Part shown: positions 34,773 through 43,461 of the stretch, piece by piece
Numbering within the stretch: the stretch's first letter is position 1
Layout of the letters: the number at the start of each line of letters is the position of its first letter
Assembly: GCA_951812775.1 (NCBI GenBank)
Contig: OX638326.1
Span: forward strand, 942,335 to 1,006,334
From: an uncultured Alphaproteobacteria bacterium
GTDB taxonomy: Bacteria; Pseudomonadota; Alphaproteobacteria; MPNO01; UBA2964
Direction: 5' to 3'
DNA: 64,000 bases
Program-made: the position numbers and the translations under genes
Notes under the pieces: model-generated
Databases searched by the model: none
What the model saw: only the letters and a program-made list of their open reading frames with translations
What the model was told of the DNA's origin: nothing

Positions 34773-37106
34773 TCAGGCCTCTGCGCCCTGTATGAGCTTC
34801 CAGATATTCTGTGGTGTCGCGGGCATATCAATATGCGTAACACCAAACTCGGACAAGGCATCAACAATAGCATTGATGATCGCAGGAGGTGCGGCCGTCG
34901 TGCCACCTTCGCCGCCGCCTTTGACGCCCAGGAAGGTATTGGTCGCTGGCACTTCGTTATTCTCTGTCAAAAAGAACGGCACCTCATCGGCCCGCGGCAT
35001 GTAGTAATCCATGAACGATCCTGCCAGCAGCTGCCCGCTTTTTGAATCATAAGTGCATTCTTCACCCAACGCCTGTCCGACACCCTGTACTGTCGCACCG
35101 TGGCACTGGCCATCCACGATCATTGGATTGATGACCCGTCCGACATCATCTACCCCCGCATAACGCAAAATCGTGACCGCACCAGTATCGCGATCTACCT
35201 CGACCTCACAGGCATGACAGCCGTTAGGATAGGTTGGCAGGGAATCATTGATTTCTGCGACGGCTTTCAAAGGGCCGGATAGATCATCCGGCAGATCACC
35301 GCTGGCAGCCGCCTTGGCTGCATCAAACAAATGCAAAGCCCTGTCAGTCCCTTCGATGCTGAACCGTCCATTCTTGAACACGATATCGCGGGCGGAGGCT
35401 TCCAAAGCAAAAGCGGCAATTTCCTTGCCCCGCGTAACGATTTCCTCTGCCGTCTGACGATAGAGATGTCCCGCGAGACGCATAGATCTGGACGAATGCG
35501 ACCCCGAGCCCTTTGACACATAATCAGTGTCGCCCGTCCGCAAAACCACACTGTCGAACGGCACGCCGAGCCATTCAGAAACGACCTGCGCATAGGTGGT
35601 TTCATGCCCCTGCCCTGAAGATTGTGTGCCGAGGATAAAATCAACACGACCTCCCGGCAGGACCTCCATTTCAGCCCGTTCCTGGGGATAGCCGGTTGCG
35701 GTTTCGATGTAATTTGCAAGCCCGATGCCGAGCAGACGCCTCTCTTTCTTTGCCGCACGGTGGCGCGCTCGGAAACCGTCCCAGTCGACCATCTCCATCG
35801 CCCGTTCCATGCTGTGGGCAAACTTCCCGCTGTCATAGGTGACGTCGAAGGCGTTTGTATAAGGAAGCGCCACCTCCGGAATCATATTGCGCTTTCGCAA
35901 TGAAATTCGATCAATACCGGTCTGCTGCGCGGCCATATCGACGAGCCGTTCAATGACAAACATTGACTCCGGTCGGCCCGCTCCACGATAGCTCGCCGTT
36001 GCAGTGGTATTGGTCAGCACACCCTGTGACACCGCATACCCCATCGGAATGTCATAGACCCCATTATAGACCGTCGGGCCCCGCGCAAGTGGAACATAGG
36101 AAACCGTGTGTGTACCCAGATTGGCAATATTTTCGGTTTTGAGTGCCAGGAATTTTCCGTTCTCATCCACGGCAAGTCTGGCCCGTGTCACCAGATCACG
36201 TCCAGCATAATCACTGAGAAAGGCTTCGGATCGGTCACACACCCATTTAACCGGTTTCCCAGTACGTTTCGCCGCCCACAGCACAAGCGCAAACTCAGGA
36301 TAGGTGTGATTGCGGGTGCCATACCCACCCCCGACATCCCGGGACACCACATGCATGTTGGAGGGCTCGACCCCGAAAGTGGCGGCCAATTCATTGCGGA
36401 AACGAATAACGCCCTGACCGCCCGCTTCCAGGGCGAAGCTATCGTTTTCCGCGTCGTACTCTCCGAGCGCCGCGCGCGGCTCCATGGGAACTCCAGTGAC
36501 CCGCTGATTAAACGTATCCAGCCGGACGATATGAGCTGCTGAAGCAAAGATCAGATCGCAGGCATCTTCATCGCCCTTAATGTCATCAACACTGAGATTG
36601 CGCGGCACCTCTTCCCAAAGGTCAGGGGTGCCTTCTTCCATTGCCGTGACACCATCCGTCACACTGTCCAGAACCTTGCAATCAATCTCGATGGTCTCTG
36701 CGGCATCACGCGCCTGTTCTTCGGAGTCGGCAACGACGATGGCAACGATCTCACCAGCGCGCCGGATACGATCCACAGCAACCGGATAAAGCGGTGTGTA
36801 AAAAATATCCGAACCATCGCGATTGCTCAGTTCAACATCCTTGGGATTACCCCAGGCTGGCATAGGGTTGAGACGATCACTTCGCCAATCCGCGCCGGAT
36901 AGAACGGCCAAAACACCCGGCATTTCCTGGGCATCATCCGCATTAACGCCAAACAATTCGGCATGCGCATGCGGCGAACGCACCATGACGGCATAAACCT
37001 GATCGGGACGGCTTATGTCATCACTATACTGCCCCTGTCCCGTTATCAGACGGCGGTCCTCGACCCGCGGGACTGCCGCACCGATTCCTGTCGCGGAGTC
37101 AGACAC
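34773..37106 (-). CDS. xanthine dehydrogenase-family molybdopterin-binding subunit (CoxL-like, copy 3)
   Basis: The 777-residue protein is a third molybdenum hydroxylase large subunit. Motifs are VEDRRLITGQGQYSDDI at the start, DVGGGYGTRNHTYPEF, ASYRGAGRPES, TQSSGQGHETTYAQV and the catalytic Glu near residue 733 in GVKGGGEGGT. The YRGAGR loop is the form seen in xanthine dehydrogenase-like and other organic-substrate hydroxylases rather than CO dehydrogenase. A GTG start with GAGGAT upstream lies two bases behind the UbiD gene stop, so the genes are cotranscribed. A hydroxylation paired with UbiD decarboxylation suggests an aromatic or heteroaromatic acid as the substrate. Confidence 0.92.
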   Translation of the reverse strand: MSDSATGIGAAVPRVEDRRLITGQGQYSDDISRPDQVYAVMVRSPHAHAELFGVNADDAQEMPGVLAVLSGADWRSDRLNPMPAWGNPKDVELSNRDGSDIFYTPLYPVAVDRIRRAGEIVAIVVADSEEQARDAAETIEIDCKVLDSVTDGVTAMEEGTPDLWEEVPRNLSVDDIKGDEDACDLIFASAAHIVRLDTFNQRVTGVPMEPRAALGEYDAENDSFALEAGGQGVIRFRNELAATFGVEPSNMHVVSRDVGGGYGTRNHTYPEFALVLWAAKRTGKPVKWVCDRSEAFLSDYAGRDLVTRARLAVDENGKFLALKTENIANLGTHTVSYVPLARGPTVYNGVYDIPMGYAVSQGVLTNTTATASYRGAGRPESMFVIERLVDMAAQQTGIDRISLRKRNMIPEVALPYTNAFDVTYDSGKFAHSMERAMEMVDWDGFRARHRAAKKERRLLGIGLANYIETATGYPQERAEMEVLPGGRVDFILGTQSSGQGHETTYAQVVSEWLGVPFDSVVLRTGDTDYVSKGSGSHSSRSMRLAGHLYRQTAEEIVTRGKEIAAFALEASARDIVFKNGRFSIEGTDRALHLFDAAKAAASGDLPDDLSGPLKAVAEINDSLPTYPNGCHACEVEVDRDTGAVTILRYAGVDDVGRVINPMIVDGQCHGATVQGVGQALGEECTYDSKSGQLLAGSFMDYYMPRADEVPFFLTENNEVPATNTFLGVKGGGEGGTTAAPPAIINAIVDALSEFGVTHIDMPATPQNIWKLIQGAEA

Positions 37107-37108
37107 GT

Positions 37109-38761
37109 CTACTTATCCTCAAACGGATTTCCGGGAACCTCGCGAATGGAGGTATTGGGGAACACATCATTTCGGCGGAGCTGCGCACTACGACGGCCAT
37201 TCTCCATATAATTTCCTTCAGCAGCCCGCTTCGCCATTTCTTCCCACTCATCGCTCCAATCACCCAGTGAATAACCGTGCCATGGCGATTCAGGCTGTAG
37301 TGGTGGCAGGTCCAACGATTCCCAAAGCTTGGCCGCATGCTCCATATACTCTTTCTTGGGTAGAGCAAGCGGAGGCATGTCAGATTTCAGCGTGGCGTCG
37401 ATCAACAAGGTTGAATCCTCGCCACCCGGCGATCTCTTGTCACGCGGCCCGTACGGAACCCGATGTTTCAGAACCTGGGCATCCAGTCCCGGGTTAGCCC
37501 GATAAGCCAACGCCCAGAAAACCGCATCACCGTTGCTGGGGTCGATATCTTCGTTCACCGCGACAACATATTTACCGATTGCTGCCGCCAACGAAGAAGC
37601 GCCGTAAAGCGCCCGCCAGACTTCGGTCGTAGGTACACCCCGTTCGAACTGGATGAACAGAATACGGCGCAGATTGGTCAGGTTTTCATGGAGATAAACC
37701 TTCTTGACGCCCTTGATCCCAAGCCCGTCCTGCAAATGCGACATGTAGAGTGGTTCATAGGCAACACGCTTGATGACGCTGGATTCCGACGGCGTCAGCT
37801 GGGAAATGATCGAGGTGAAGACGGCATTTTTCCGCATGGTGATCGCCGTGACATCCATTGCGGTATTAAAATCCTCAAGCGCGACATGACCGTGACTTTC
37901 GGCAAACGGCGCTTCTGGTTCGACATATTCGGTATCGATAAAGCCCTCAAAAACAATCTCGGATTCCGCCGGCACCATAATGTCGATGGTTTTGCATTTC
38001 ACCTGGCGGATCGGTTCACCAACAACGCCGCCCGCCACCGCCATTTCCTCGACACCGACAGGCAGCTTCTGGGGTCCCATATAAGCAACAGATGGCGGGC
38101 ATCCCACGACAATGGCACAGGGCATTTTCTCGCCGCGTTTCTTATACATTTCCCAATGCATGTGACCTTCTGCACCACCGGGTCGCGATACCATCCGAAC
38201 CGCCAACCGGTCTGATGCCTTCAGACCAGCGCGATAGGTTCCCATATTCTGGGTTCCGGTATCAGGATTGCGCGTCGTGACATTCGTGGCCGTTAAATAG
38301 GGCGCACAATCATAGCCTGGCGTCGAAATCGGCACCGGCAGGCCATCAAGCCCTTTTCCGTCACCCTGTAAATCGTCGCCCGTCAGGACAACATCCTGGC
38401 AAGCGGCATCTTCGACCGTGACAGGATCGATGGGATTAGCCATCGCCTCATTCCACTTATCGCCAATTTCCTCAACCGGCACACCCATTCCGATTGAATA
38501 CATTTCAGCATTGGTCGACAGCGCGCCGACCACGACAGGCATGTCATAGGTTCGGCCGAGGCTGTCGGTAACATTGGTAAATTTGAACGCCTTGCGCTGT
38601 TCTTCTGGAATGCCGCCTCGAAACTGCCAACGCACCAACGGATGCAGTTGGGTATCCTTATTGACTGGTTCATCAATTGTTGTAAGCAATCCGGCCTCGT
38701 CGAGCTTTTTCAAATGCTCATGAAAGTCGGGGTAACCGCCTTTTTTTGCCGAGCTGGCCAT
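37109..38761 (-). CDS. UbiD family decarboxylase
   Basis: This 550-residue protein is a prenylated-FMN-dependent, reversible aromatic (de)carboxylase of the UbiD family. Visible family segments include YPDFHEHLKKLDEAGLL at the start, MHWEMYKKRGEKMPCAIVVGCPP and AEIVFEG-like ESEIVFEGFIDTEYVEPEAPFAESHGHV, then the C-terminal oligomerisation segment. The ATG at 38761 has GAGGT upstream. UbiX, which supplies the cofactor, is not in this window. It is the first gene of a five-member leftward operon that continues into molybdenum hydroxylase copy 3, the VOC protein and the enoyl-CoA hydratase. Confidence 0.9.
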   Translation of the reverse strand: MASSAKKGGYPDFHEHLKKLDEAGLLTTIDEPVNKDTQLHPLVRWQFRGGIPEEQRKAFKFTNVTDSLGRTYDMPVVVGALSTNAEMYSIGMGVPVEEIGDKWNEAMANPIDPVTVEDAACQDVVLTGDDLQGDGKGLDGLPVPISTPGYDCAPYLTATNVTTRNPDTGTQNMGTYRAGLKASDRLAVRMVSRPGGAEGHMHWEMYKKRGEKMPCAIVVGCPPSVAYMGPQKLPVGVEEMAVAGGVVGEPIRQVKCKTIDIMVPAESEIVFEGFIDTEYVEPEAPFAESHGHVALEDFNTAMDVTAITMRKNAVFTSIISQLTPSESSVIKRVAYEPLYMSHLQDGLGIKGVKKVYLHENLTNLRRILFIQFERGVPTTEVWRALYGASSLAAAIGKYVVAVNEDIDPSNGDAVFWALAYRANPGLDAQVLKHRVPYGPRDKRSPGGEDSTLLIDATLKSDMPPLALPKKEYMEHAAKLWESLDLPPLQPESPWHGYSLGDWSDEWEEMAKRAAEGNYMENGRRSAQLRRNDVFPNTSIREVPGNPFEDK

Positions 38762-38918
38762 CTGTACCTCGTTAAATTTTCTAACCAAAACCTAACGCGT
38801 CGAGCGGGGCCGATACAAGGTTTGGCAGGCAATAGTTTTGCGAGAGTTGCAACGCGGCGACGAAAGGCGGAAAATTGGCAAATGAATGACAAACCAAGCC
38901 TAACATCTACCGCAGACC

Positions 38919-39587
38919 ATGATCGATAAACGTGTCTATGACTTCGATGCTGCCCTTGAGGGGATGAAAGACGGCGCCACCATCATGTCGGCTGGTTTTG
39001 GGGCTGCCGGCGCCCCGCAGGAATTGCTCGAAGCAGTGCTCGACCGTGGTTATCGTGATCTCGTGATCATTTCCAACAATGCCGGTGAAGGCGAACGGGG
39101 CTTAATCAAACTTTTGAAAGAGCGGCGCATCGCCAAGGTCATCTGTTCTTTTCCAACCTCATCCAATTCCGAGATCACTAAAGAACTCTATTCAGCCGGA
39201 TTGCTGGAACTTGAAATTGTACCGCAAGGCACGATGAGCGAACGAATGCGCGCTGGTGGCGCCGGCATTGGCGGTTTTTATACTAGAACCTCGGTCAATA
39301 CGCCGCTGGCGGAGGGTAAGGAGGTTCGTAACATCGATGGCGACGACTATGTTCTTGAATATCCGCTTAAAGCGGAGTTTGCTTTTATCAAAGCACGAGA
39401 AGCCGACCGTTGGGGCAATTTGACCTACAACCTGTCCGCCCGCGGCTTTGGACCCACCATGGCGATGGCGGCAGAAACCACCATCGTCCAGGTCGACCGC
39501 TTTGTTGAGCTTGGCGAGATTGATCCAGAGCAGGTCATCACGCCGGGTATCTATGTCGACCGAGTGATGGAAGTAGAGGCGAGCTGA
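38919..39587 (+). CDS. CoA-transferase subunit A (3-oxoacid CoA-transferase type)
   Basis: The 222-residue protein matches the alpha subunit of family I CoA-transferases such as PcaI and ScoA. Typical motifs are MSAGFGAAGAPQELLEAVLDRG near the start, GEGERGLIKLLKERRIAKVICSFPTSSNSE, EIVPQGTMSERMRAGGAGIGGFYTRT and the late GNLTYNLSARGFGPTMAMAA. It acts in the cytoplasm, moving CoA from succinyl- or acetyl-CoA to a 3-oxoacid or a similar acid. It is divergent from the UbiD operon and is followed after two bases by subunit B. Confidence 0.92.
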   Translation: MIDKRVYDFDAALEGMKDGATIMSAGFGAAGAPQELLEAVLDRGYRDLVIISNNAGEGERGLIKLLKERRIAKVICSFPTSSNSEITKELYSAGLLELEIVPQGTMSERMRAGGAGIGGFYTRTSVNTPLAEGKEVRNIDGDDYVLEYPLKAEFAFIKAREADRWGNLTYNLSARGFGPTMAMAAETTIVQVDRFVELGEIDPEQVITPGIYVDRVMEVEAS

Positions 39588-39589
39588 TT

Positions 39590-40261
39590 ATGGCAAAATT
39601 GAACCGCAAGCAAATCGCCTGGCGCGTTGCGCAGGATATCCCCGAGGGTGCCTATGTAAATCTTGGTATTGGCGCGCCCGAAATGGTCGCAAATTACCTG
39701 CCCGATGACCGCGAAGTTATTATCCATAGTGAGAACGGTTTGCTCGGGATGGGACCGACCCCGACCCCCGGCGAAGAGGACCCTGACCTGATTAATGCCG
39801 GCAAAAAACCTGTCACGCTTCTTGATGGTGGAAGCATTTCACATCATACGGACTCCTTCGCGATGATCCGGGGCGGCCATATCGATATTTGTGTTCTCGG
39901 TGCGTTTCAGGTCGCTCAGAATGGCGACCTCGCAAACTGGGCCACGCTCGACAACTCTCGTCCGCCCGGCGTCGGCGGCGCCATGGACCTCGCGGTCGGC
40001 GCCAAGGATGTATTTGTCATCACGGATCACTGCACGCGGGACGGTCAGCCTAAACTGCTCAATCAGTGCAGTTACCCTCTGACGGGAACCGCTGTCGTTA
40101 CCCGGGTCTATTCTGACCATGCCTTGATAGATGTCCGGGATAATAGCTTCATCGTTCGCGAAATTGCCGACGGTATTTCAAGTGATCAACTCAGCGATAT
40201 GACCGGCACGGCTCTGACTTTCGCCGACGATTGCACAGTTCTGAAAACGCCTGAGCTTTAG
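39590..40261 (+). CDS. CoA-transferase subunit B (3-oxoacid CoA-transferase type)
   Basis: This 223-residue beta subunit carries the catalytic Glu48 in HSENGLLGMGP, the residue that forms the CoA thioester in family I CoA-transferases. Other family segments are IAWRVAQDIPEGAYVNLGIGAP and LDGGSISHHTDSFAMIRGGHIDICVLGAFQV. With subunit A it would activate an acid in this catabolic region, possibly the product of ring cleavage. Subunit A precedes it by two bases; a DnaJ-like gene follows six bases later. Confidence 0.93.
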   Translation: MAKLNRKQIAWRVAQDIPEGAYVNLGIGAPEMVANYLPDDREVIIHSENGLLGMGPTPTPGEEDPDLINAGKKPVTLLDGGSISHHTDSFAMIRGGHIDICVLGAFQVAQNGDLANWATLDNSRPPGVGGAMDLAVGAKDVFVITDHCTRDGQPKLLNQCSYPLTGTAVVTRVYSDHALIDVRDNSFIVREIADGISSDQLSDMTGTALTFADDCTVLKTPEL

Positions 40262-40267
40262 ATTGAG

Positions 40268-40885
40268 ATGAACGCGTACGAACTTCTCGGTGTCGACCGT
40301 CTCGCCGATTTAGAGTCTATCAAGCGCGCCTATCGCAGTCTGGCCAAGGAGCTACATCCTGACGTGAATTCCGGAGACGAAGCGGCTGCCGAACGCTTCA
40401 AGCAGATCACAGCGGCCTATAACCTGCTCGCCGATACCAAAAAGTGCGCAGAATATGATCGCAATGCGGGGCGCAAAGGTGGCGCACCCGGATATGGCGC
40501 TCCGTGGGAAAAAGGCGGTGTCTGGTATGATTTTGAGATCGATGAAACCTCGGGCGAGCGCATCAACGATCTTTTTGGCGATGTCGCGGGAACCCGGCTT
40601 GGTCGCGTTAAAGGGGCGGCCGCCACGTCAATGAAAGTCAAAGGCCAGGATGTCGCTGCTAAATTACAAGTGACCGAGACTGAAGCACGCGATGGCGTCT
40701 GCAAGCTGGTGACAACAATGACAGGTCTTAGCGTTGCGGTGGATGTCCCCGCCGGACATATCAACGGCAAAACGATCACCATCCCAGGGGTTGGGATCGA
40801 AGGATTTGGTGGCGCTGAACCGGGTGATCTCAACGTTATCGTTGAGATCATTCCCGATCCATCGATTGAGGCGGCTACGCCATAA
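40268..40885 (+). CDS. J-domain co-chaperone (DnaJ/CbpA-like, no zinc finger)
   Basis: The 205-residue protein begins with a J domain (residues 1-65) with the HPD motif at residues 30-32, which stimulates DnaK ATPase. A Gly-rich linker (RNAGRKGGAPGYGAPW) follows, then one C-terminal substrate-binding-like domain (TETEARDGVCKLVTTM and VPAGHINGKTITIPGVG). The Cys-rich zinc region of DnaJ and the second beta domain are missing, so it is shorter than CbpA (~300 residues). It is coupled to the CoA-transferase genes in position but may simply be a local chaperone. It ends in an 11-base overlap with the convergent aldolase gene. Confidence 0.87.
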   Translation: MNAYELLGVDRLADLESIKRAYRSLAKELHPDVNSGDEAAAERFKQITAAYNLLADTKKCAEYDRNAGRKGGAPGYGAPWEKGGVWYDFEIDETSGERINDLFGDVAGTRLGRVKGAAATSMKVKGQDVAAKLQVTETEARDGVCKLVTTMTGLSVAVDVPAGHINGKTITIPGVGIEGFGGAEPGDLNVIVEIIPDPSIEAATP

Positions 40886-41660
40886 ACGACGTGTCCTGAC
40901 GGACGAGCCGTCGAAAGAACGCTTGCCATTCTGTATCACCAATTGGCGCGTTGCCTGATCGTCCAGCGAATTGGCTCGCGGTAAATTCGCAAACCTCGGA
41001 TGAAAGCGGCATCGGCGTTGCATTAGACGCCATAACACGCTCTTGCGTTTCACATGCCCTGACCAGCCGCCCCATATAGGCCATAGCTTCGGCGACAGTA
41101 CGCCCTACGGTTAACAAGCCGTGGTTCCGCATGATCATGGTGTATTTGTCACCAAGGTCGGCAAGGATACGCGGCGCTTCATCAGCCTCCTGCGCGATGC
41201 CCTCAAAGTCGTGGTAGGACACCTGGCCATAGACCCCGCACGAACCCTGATCAAAAAATATCAACCCTTCTTTCATTGCCGAGATGACCACGCCAGCGGA
41301 TGGATGCAGATGGATCGTGCAGCCGATATGAGACATCTCCCGCTGGATCGCGCTGTGAAAGTTCAACCCCGCCGGACGCGGCTTGCGATCCGTATCGCTG
41401 AGGACGTTGCCATCATGGTCAAGTTTCAGAAGGTTTGACGCCGTGATCTCATCCCACGCGAAGTCAGAGGCATTCATCAGAAAATGCTCAGGCTCATCCG
41501 GCACGCGCGATGTCATATGGTTGGCGGTCGAGCCATTCCAGCCATTGACGTAGCAGATACGAAAAGCAGCCGCCAATTCGACGCGGGCCGCCCATTCCGC
41601 CTCACTCACCTTGCCGCGAAGAGATTCTTCTTCCTGTAACGCGATTACTGATGTCGCCAT
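40875..41660 (-). CDS. class II aldolase/adducin family protein (second copy)
   Basis: This 261-residue protein is a class II aldolase/adducin-type enzyme. Zinc ligands are the histidines in IHLHPSAG and MRNHGLLTVG; the substrate-binding segment is MTSRVPDEPEHFLMNASDFAWDEI. The C-terminal half is helical. It follows the aconitase-type small-subunit gene by 23 bases in the same direction and may be the last gene of that operon. The reaction could be a retro-aldol cleavage of a hydroxy acid made by the upstream hydratase, but the substrate is not known. Confidence 0.87.
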   Translation of the reverse strand: MATSVIALQEEESLRGKVSEAEWAARVELAAAFRICYVNGWNGSTANHMTSRVPDEPEHFLMNASDFAWDEITASNLLKLDHDGNVLSDTDRKPRPAGLNFHSAIQREMSHIGCTIHLHPSAGVVISAMKEGLIFFDQGSCGVYGQVSYHDFEGIAQEADEAPRILADLGDKYTMIMRNHGLLTVGRTVAEAMAYMGRLVRACETQERVMASNATPMPLSSEVCEFTASQFAGRSGNAPIGDTEWQAFFRRLVRQDTSFMA

Positions 41661-41683
41661 CTTTTTCTCCCTGATCTAAAACC

Positions 41684-42184
41684 CTAGCATGCTGCTGCAA
41701 CCAGCCCTTCGGCTTCAAGTAAAGGTAACACACCGCCCGCTTTCATCGTATTCAGTAAAACTTCCGGGATTGCACGGGCCTGCAAAACGGCATCCGTTCG
41801 ATTATTTTTTATCGTAAAATCTTCAAACGAAATGTGCGCTTCGTCGCCTTCCTCGAAGGCAGTTGAAATACCTTCGCATTCCAGTGCGAGAAACCCCCAA
41901 TTCACGCAATTCCGATAGAAAAGTCCGTTGATCGATTCCGTGACCATACAGGCTAGCCCAGTATTACGCAGAGAGCGCGCCGCAGGTCGCGACGACCCCA
42001 TGCCAAAATTATGGCCGCCGATCAGAACATCGCCAGCGGCAACTTCATCAATCCAACCCGGTCGGTTGGCCTCGAATACACAACGCAGTTGCTCCTCTTC
42101 GGTAAAGAGTTGTGCCCGTCCAGGCAGGATCAAATCAGTATTGATATTGTCGCCGAACTTCCAAGTTTTGCCGGTAAATTCCAT
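41684..42184 (-). CDS. aconitase-family small subunit (LeuD/DmdB-like)
   Basis: The 166-residue protein is a swivelling small subunit of the hydro-lyase aconitase family. Recognisable segments are GDNINTDLILPGRA, GHNFGMGSSRPAAARSL and SINGLFYRNCVNWGFL. Housekeeping bacterial LeuD is near 200 residues; the short length matches the archaeal/catabolic type that includes the small subunit of dimethylmaleate hydratase (DmdB) and homoaconitase-like enzymes. It is encoded 12 bases after the large subunit. It acts with the large subunit as a heterodimer binding a 4Fe-4S cluster. Confidence 0.87.
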   Translation of the reverse strand: MEFTGKTWKFGDNINTDLILPGRAQLFTEEEQLRCVFEANRPGWIDEVAAGDVLIGGHNFGMGSSRPAARSLRNTGLACMVTESINGLFYRNCVNWGFLALECEGISTAFEEGDEAHISFEDFTIKNNRTDAVLQARAIPEVLLNTMKAGGVLPLLEAEGLVAAAC

Positions 42185-42196
42185 TCCAACTCTCCC

Positions 42197-43450
42197 TTAT
42201 CCGACGATATCGCGGGGGTCAGCAATCGAGCCCTTGATGGCGGATGCCGCTACCGTTGCCGGTGACCCCATAAACACTTTGGAGTCGGGATCTCCCATAC
42301 GACCCTTAAAGTTTCGAGTGCTTGCCGTGATACAGCTCTCCCCGGCAGCGAGAATGCCGAGATGGCCACCGCCACATGCCCCACAGGTCGCATTGGTTAC
42401 GACGGCGCCCGCTTCAATCAGGGTTTCGACATATCCATGGCGCAATGCCTCAAGATAAATATTCTGCGTTCCTGGTGTGATGATTAGCCGGACATCAGAA
42501 GAGACTTTGTTGCCTTTGAGAACCGCAGCGGCGGCGGCAAAATCATCCAGCGTGCCATTCGCACAGGAACCGATAAACGCCTGATTGATCTGCGTCCCGA
42601 CAACGTCCCCCACTTTCTGCGAGTTTTCCAGAACCGTGTCCGGCATCGCAACCAAAGGCTCCATCTCACTCAGATTGATCGTCCGGCGATCCAGATAGGC
42701 GGCGTCTTCATCCGGATATTGCTCCTCGAAAGGCGCAGGATTGCGTTCCCGCACATAATCGAGCAGCACCTGATCCGGTTCGAAGGTTGCAAACTCCGCG
42801 GACAGTTCGGCACACATGGTCGTCATTGTTCGACGGGCATTCATTGACAGCTCAGGCAAAGCGGAACCGCCGAACTCAACATTCTGGTTGGCATGCGAAC
42901 CATAGGTGTCAGCAATATGCAGGAAGACGTCCTTCATCGACACCGGCGCGGTGAGTGTTCCTTCCAGATCATAGCGAATAGTTTCGCCAACCCGGAACCA
43001 GGTCTCCCCTTTGGTCACCGCATAGAACATGTCAGGGGCGCCCGTGCCTCGTGCGGCGCAGTTAAAGACCCCCGCACTACAAGTATGAGAGTCGCCACAA
43101 ACCAGCACGCTGCCGGGCAGCGCATAGCCATGATCGGCAACCAGCACATGGCTGATACCCTGTGAGGCACCAACATCATGAAACCGTTCAATATTGAATT
43201 TTTTCACGAAATCGCGGCCAATCTTTTGCGCTGTCGCGCTGACGATATCCTTGGCAGGCACGCGGTGATCAAACACCACGACCACCCGTTCGGGATCATG
43301 AACTTTCAGGATATCGCGCCAGATCGAGGGTGCGAAATTATTATCGTAGAGAACGGCTGTCCCCACCTGCCCGACAACCAGATCACCTGGCTTCACAACC
43401 TCCTGACCGGAATTCCTGGCCAGAATTTTTTCAATTGCCGTCATTCCCAT
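42197..43450 (-). CDS. aconitase-family large subunit (LeuC/DmdA-like)
   Basis: This 417-residue large subunit of an Fe-S hydro-lyase has cluster cysteines at C296 (GSCANGTLDD), C356 and C359 (ATCGACGGGH), and active-site motif GDSHTCSAG near residue 120. The short length groups it with the archaeal/catabolic branch that includes dimethylmaleate hydratase, rather than bacterial LeuC (~466 residues). It is followed by the small subunit and preceded by a PEP-mutase/isocitrate-lyase-family gene. That order fits dimethylmaleate hydratase plus dimethylmalate lyase as known from nicotinate fermentation in Eubacterium barkeri. The assignment is inference. Confidence 0.87.
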   Translation of the reverse strand: MGMTAIEKILARNSGQEVVKPGDLVVGQVGTAVLYDNNFAPSIWRDILKVHDPERVVVVFDHRVPAKDIVSATAQKIGRDFVKKFNIERFHDVGASQGISHVLVADHGYALPGSVLVCGDSHTCSAGVFNCAARGTGAPDMFYAVTKGETWFRVGETIRYDLEGTLTAPVSMKDVFLHIADTYGSHANQNVEFGGSALPELSMNARRTMTTMCAELSAEFATFEPDQVLLDYVRERNPAPFEEQYPDEDAAYLDRRTINLSEMEPLVAMPDTVLENSQKVGDVVGTQINQAFIGSCANGTLDDFAAAAAVLKGNKVSSDVRLIITPGTQNIYLEALRHGYVETLIEAGAVVTNATCGACGGGHLGILAAGESCITASTRNFKGRMGDPDSKVFMGSPATVAASAIKGSIADPRDIVG

Positions 43451-43461
43451 GACAGATGCCC

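Noticed and set aside
41684..43450. Leucine biosynthesis LeuCD
   Set aside because: Both subunits are shorter than bacterial LeuC and LeuD, no leuB or leuA is near, and the context is catabolic. Kept as aconitase-family with a DmdAB-like possibility.
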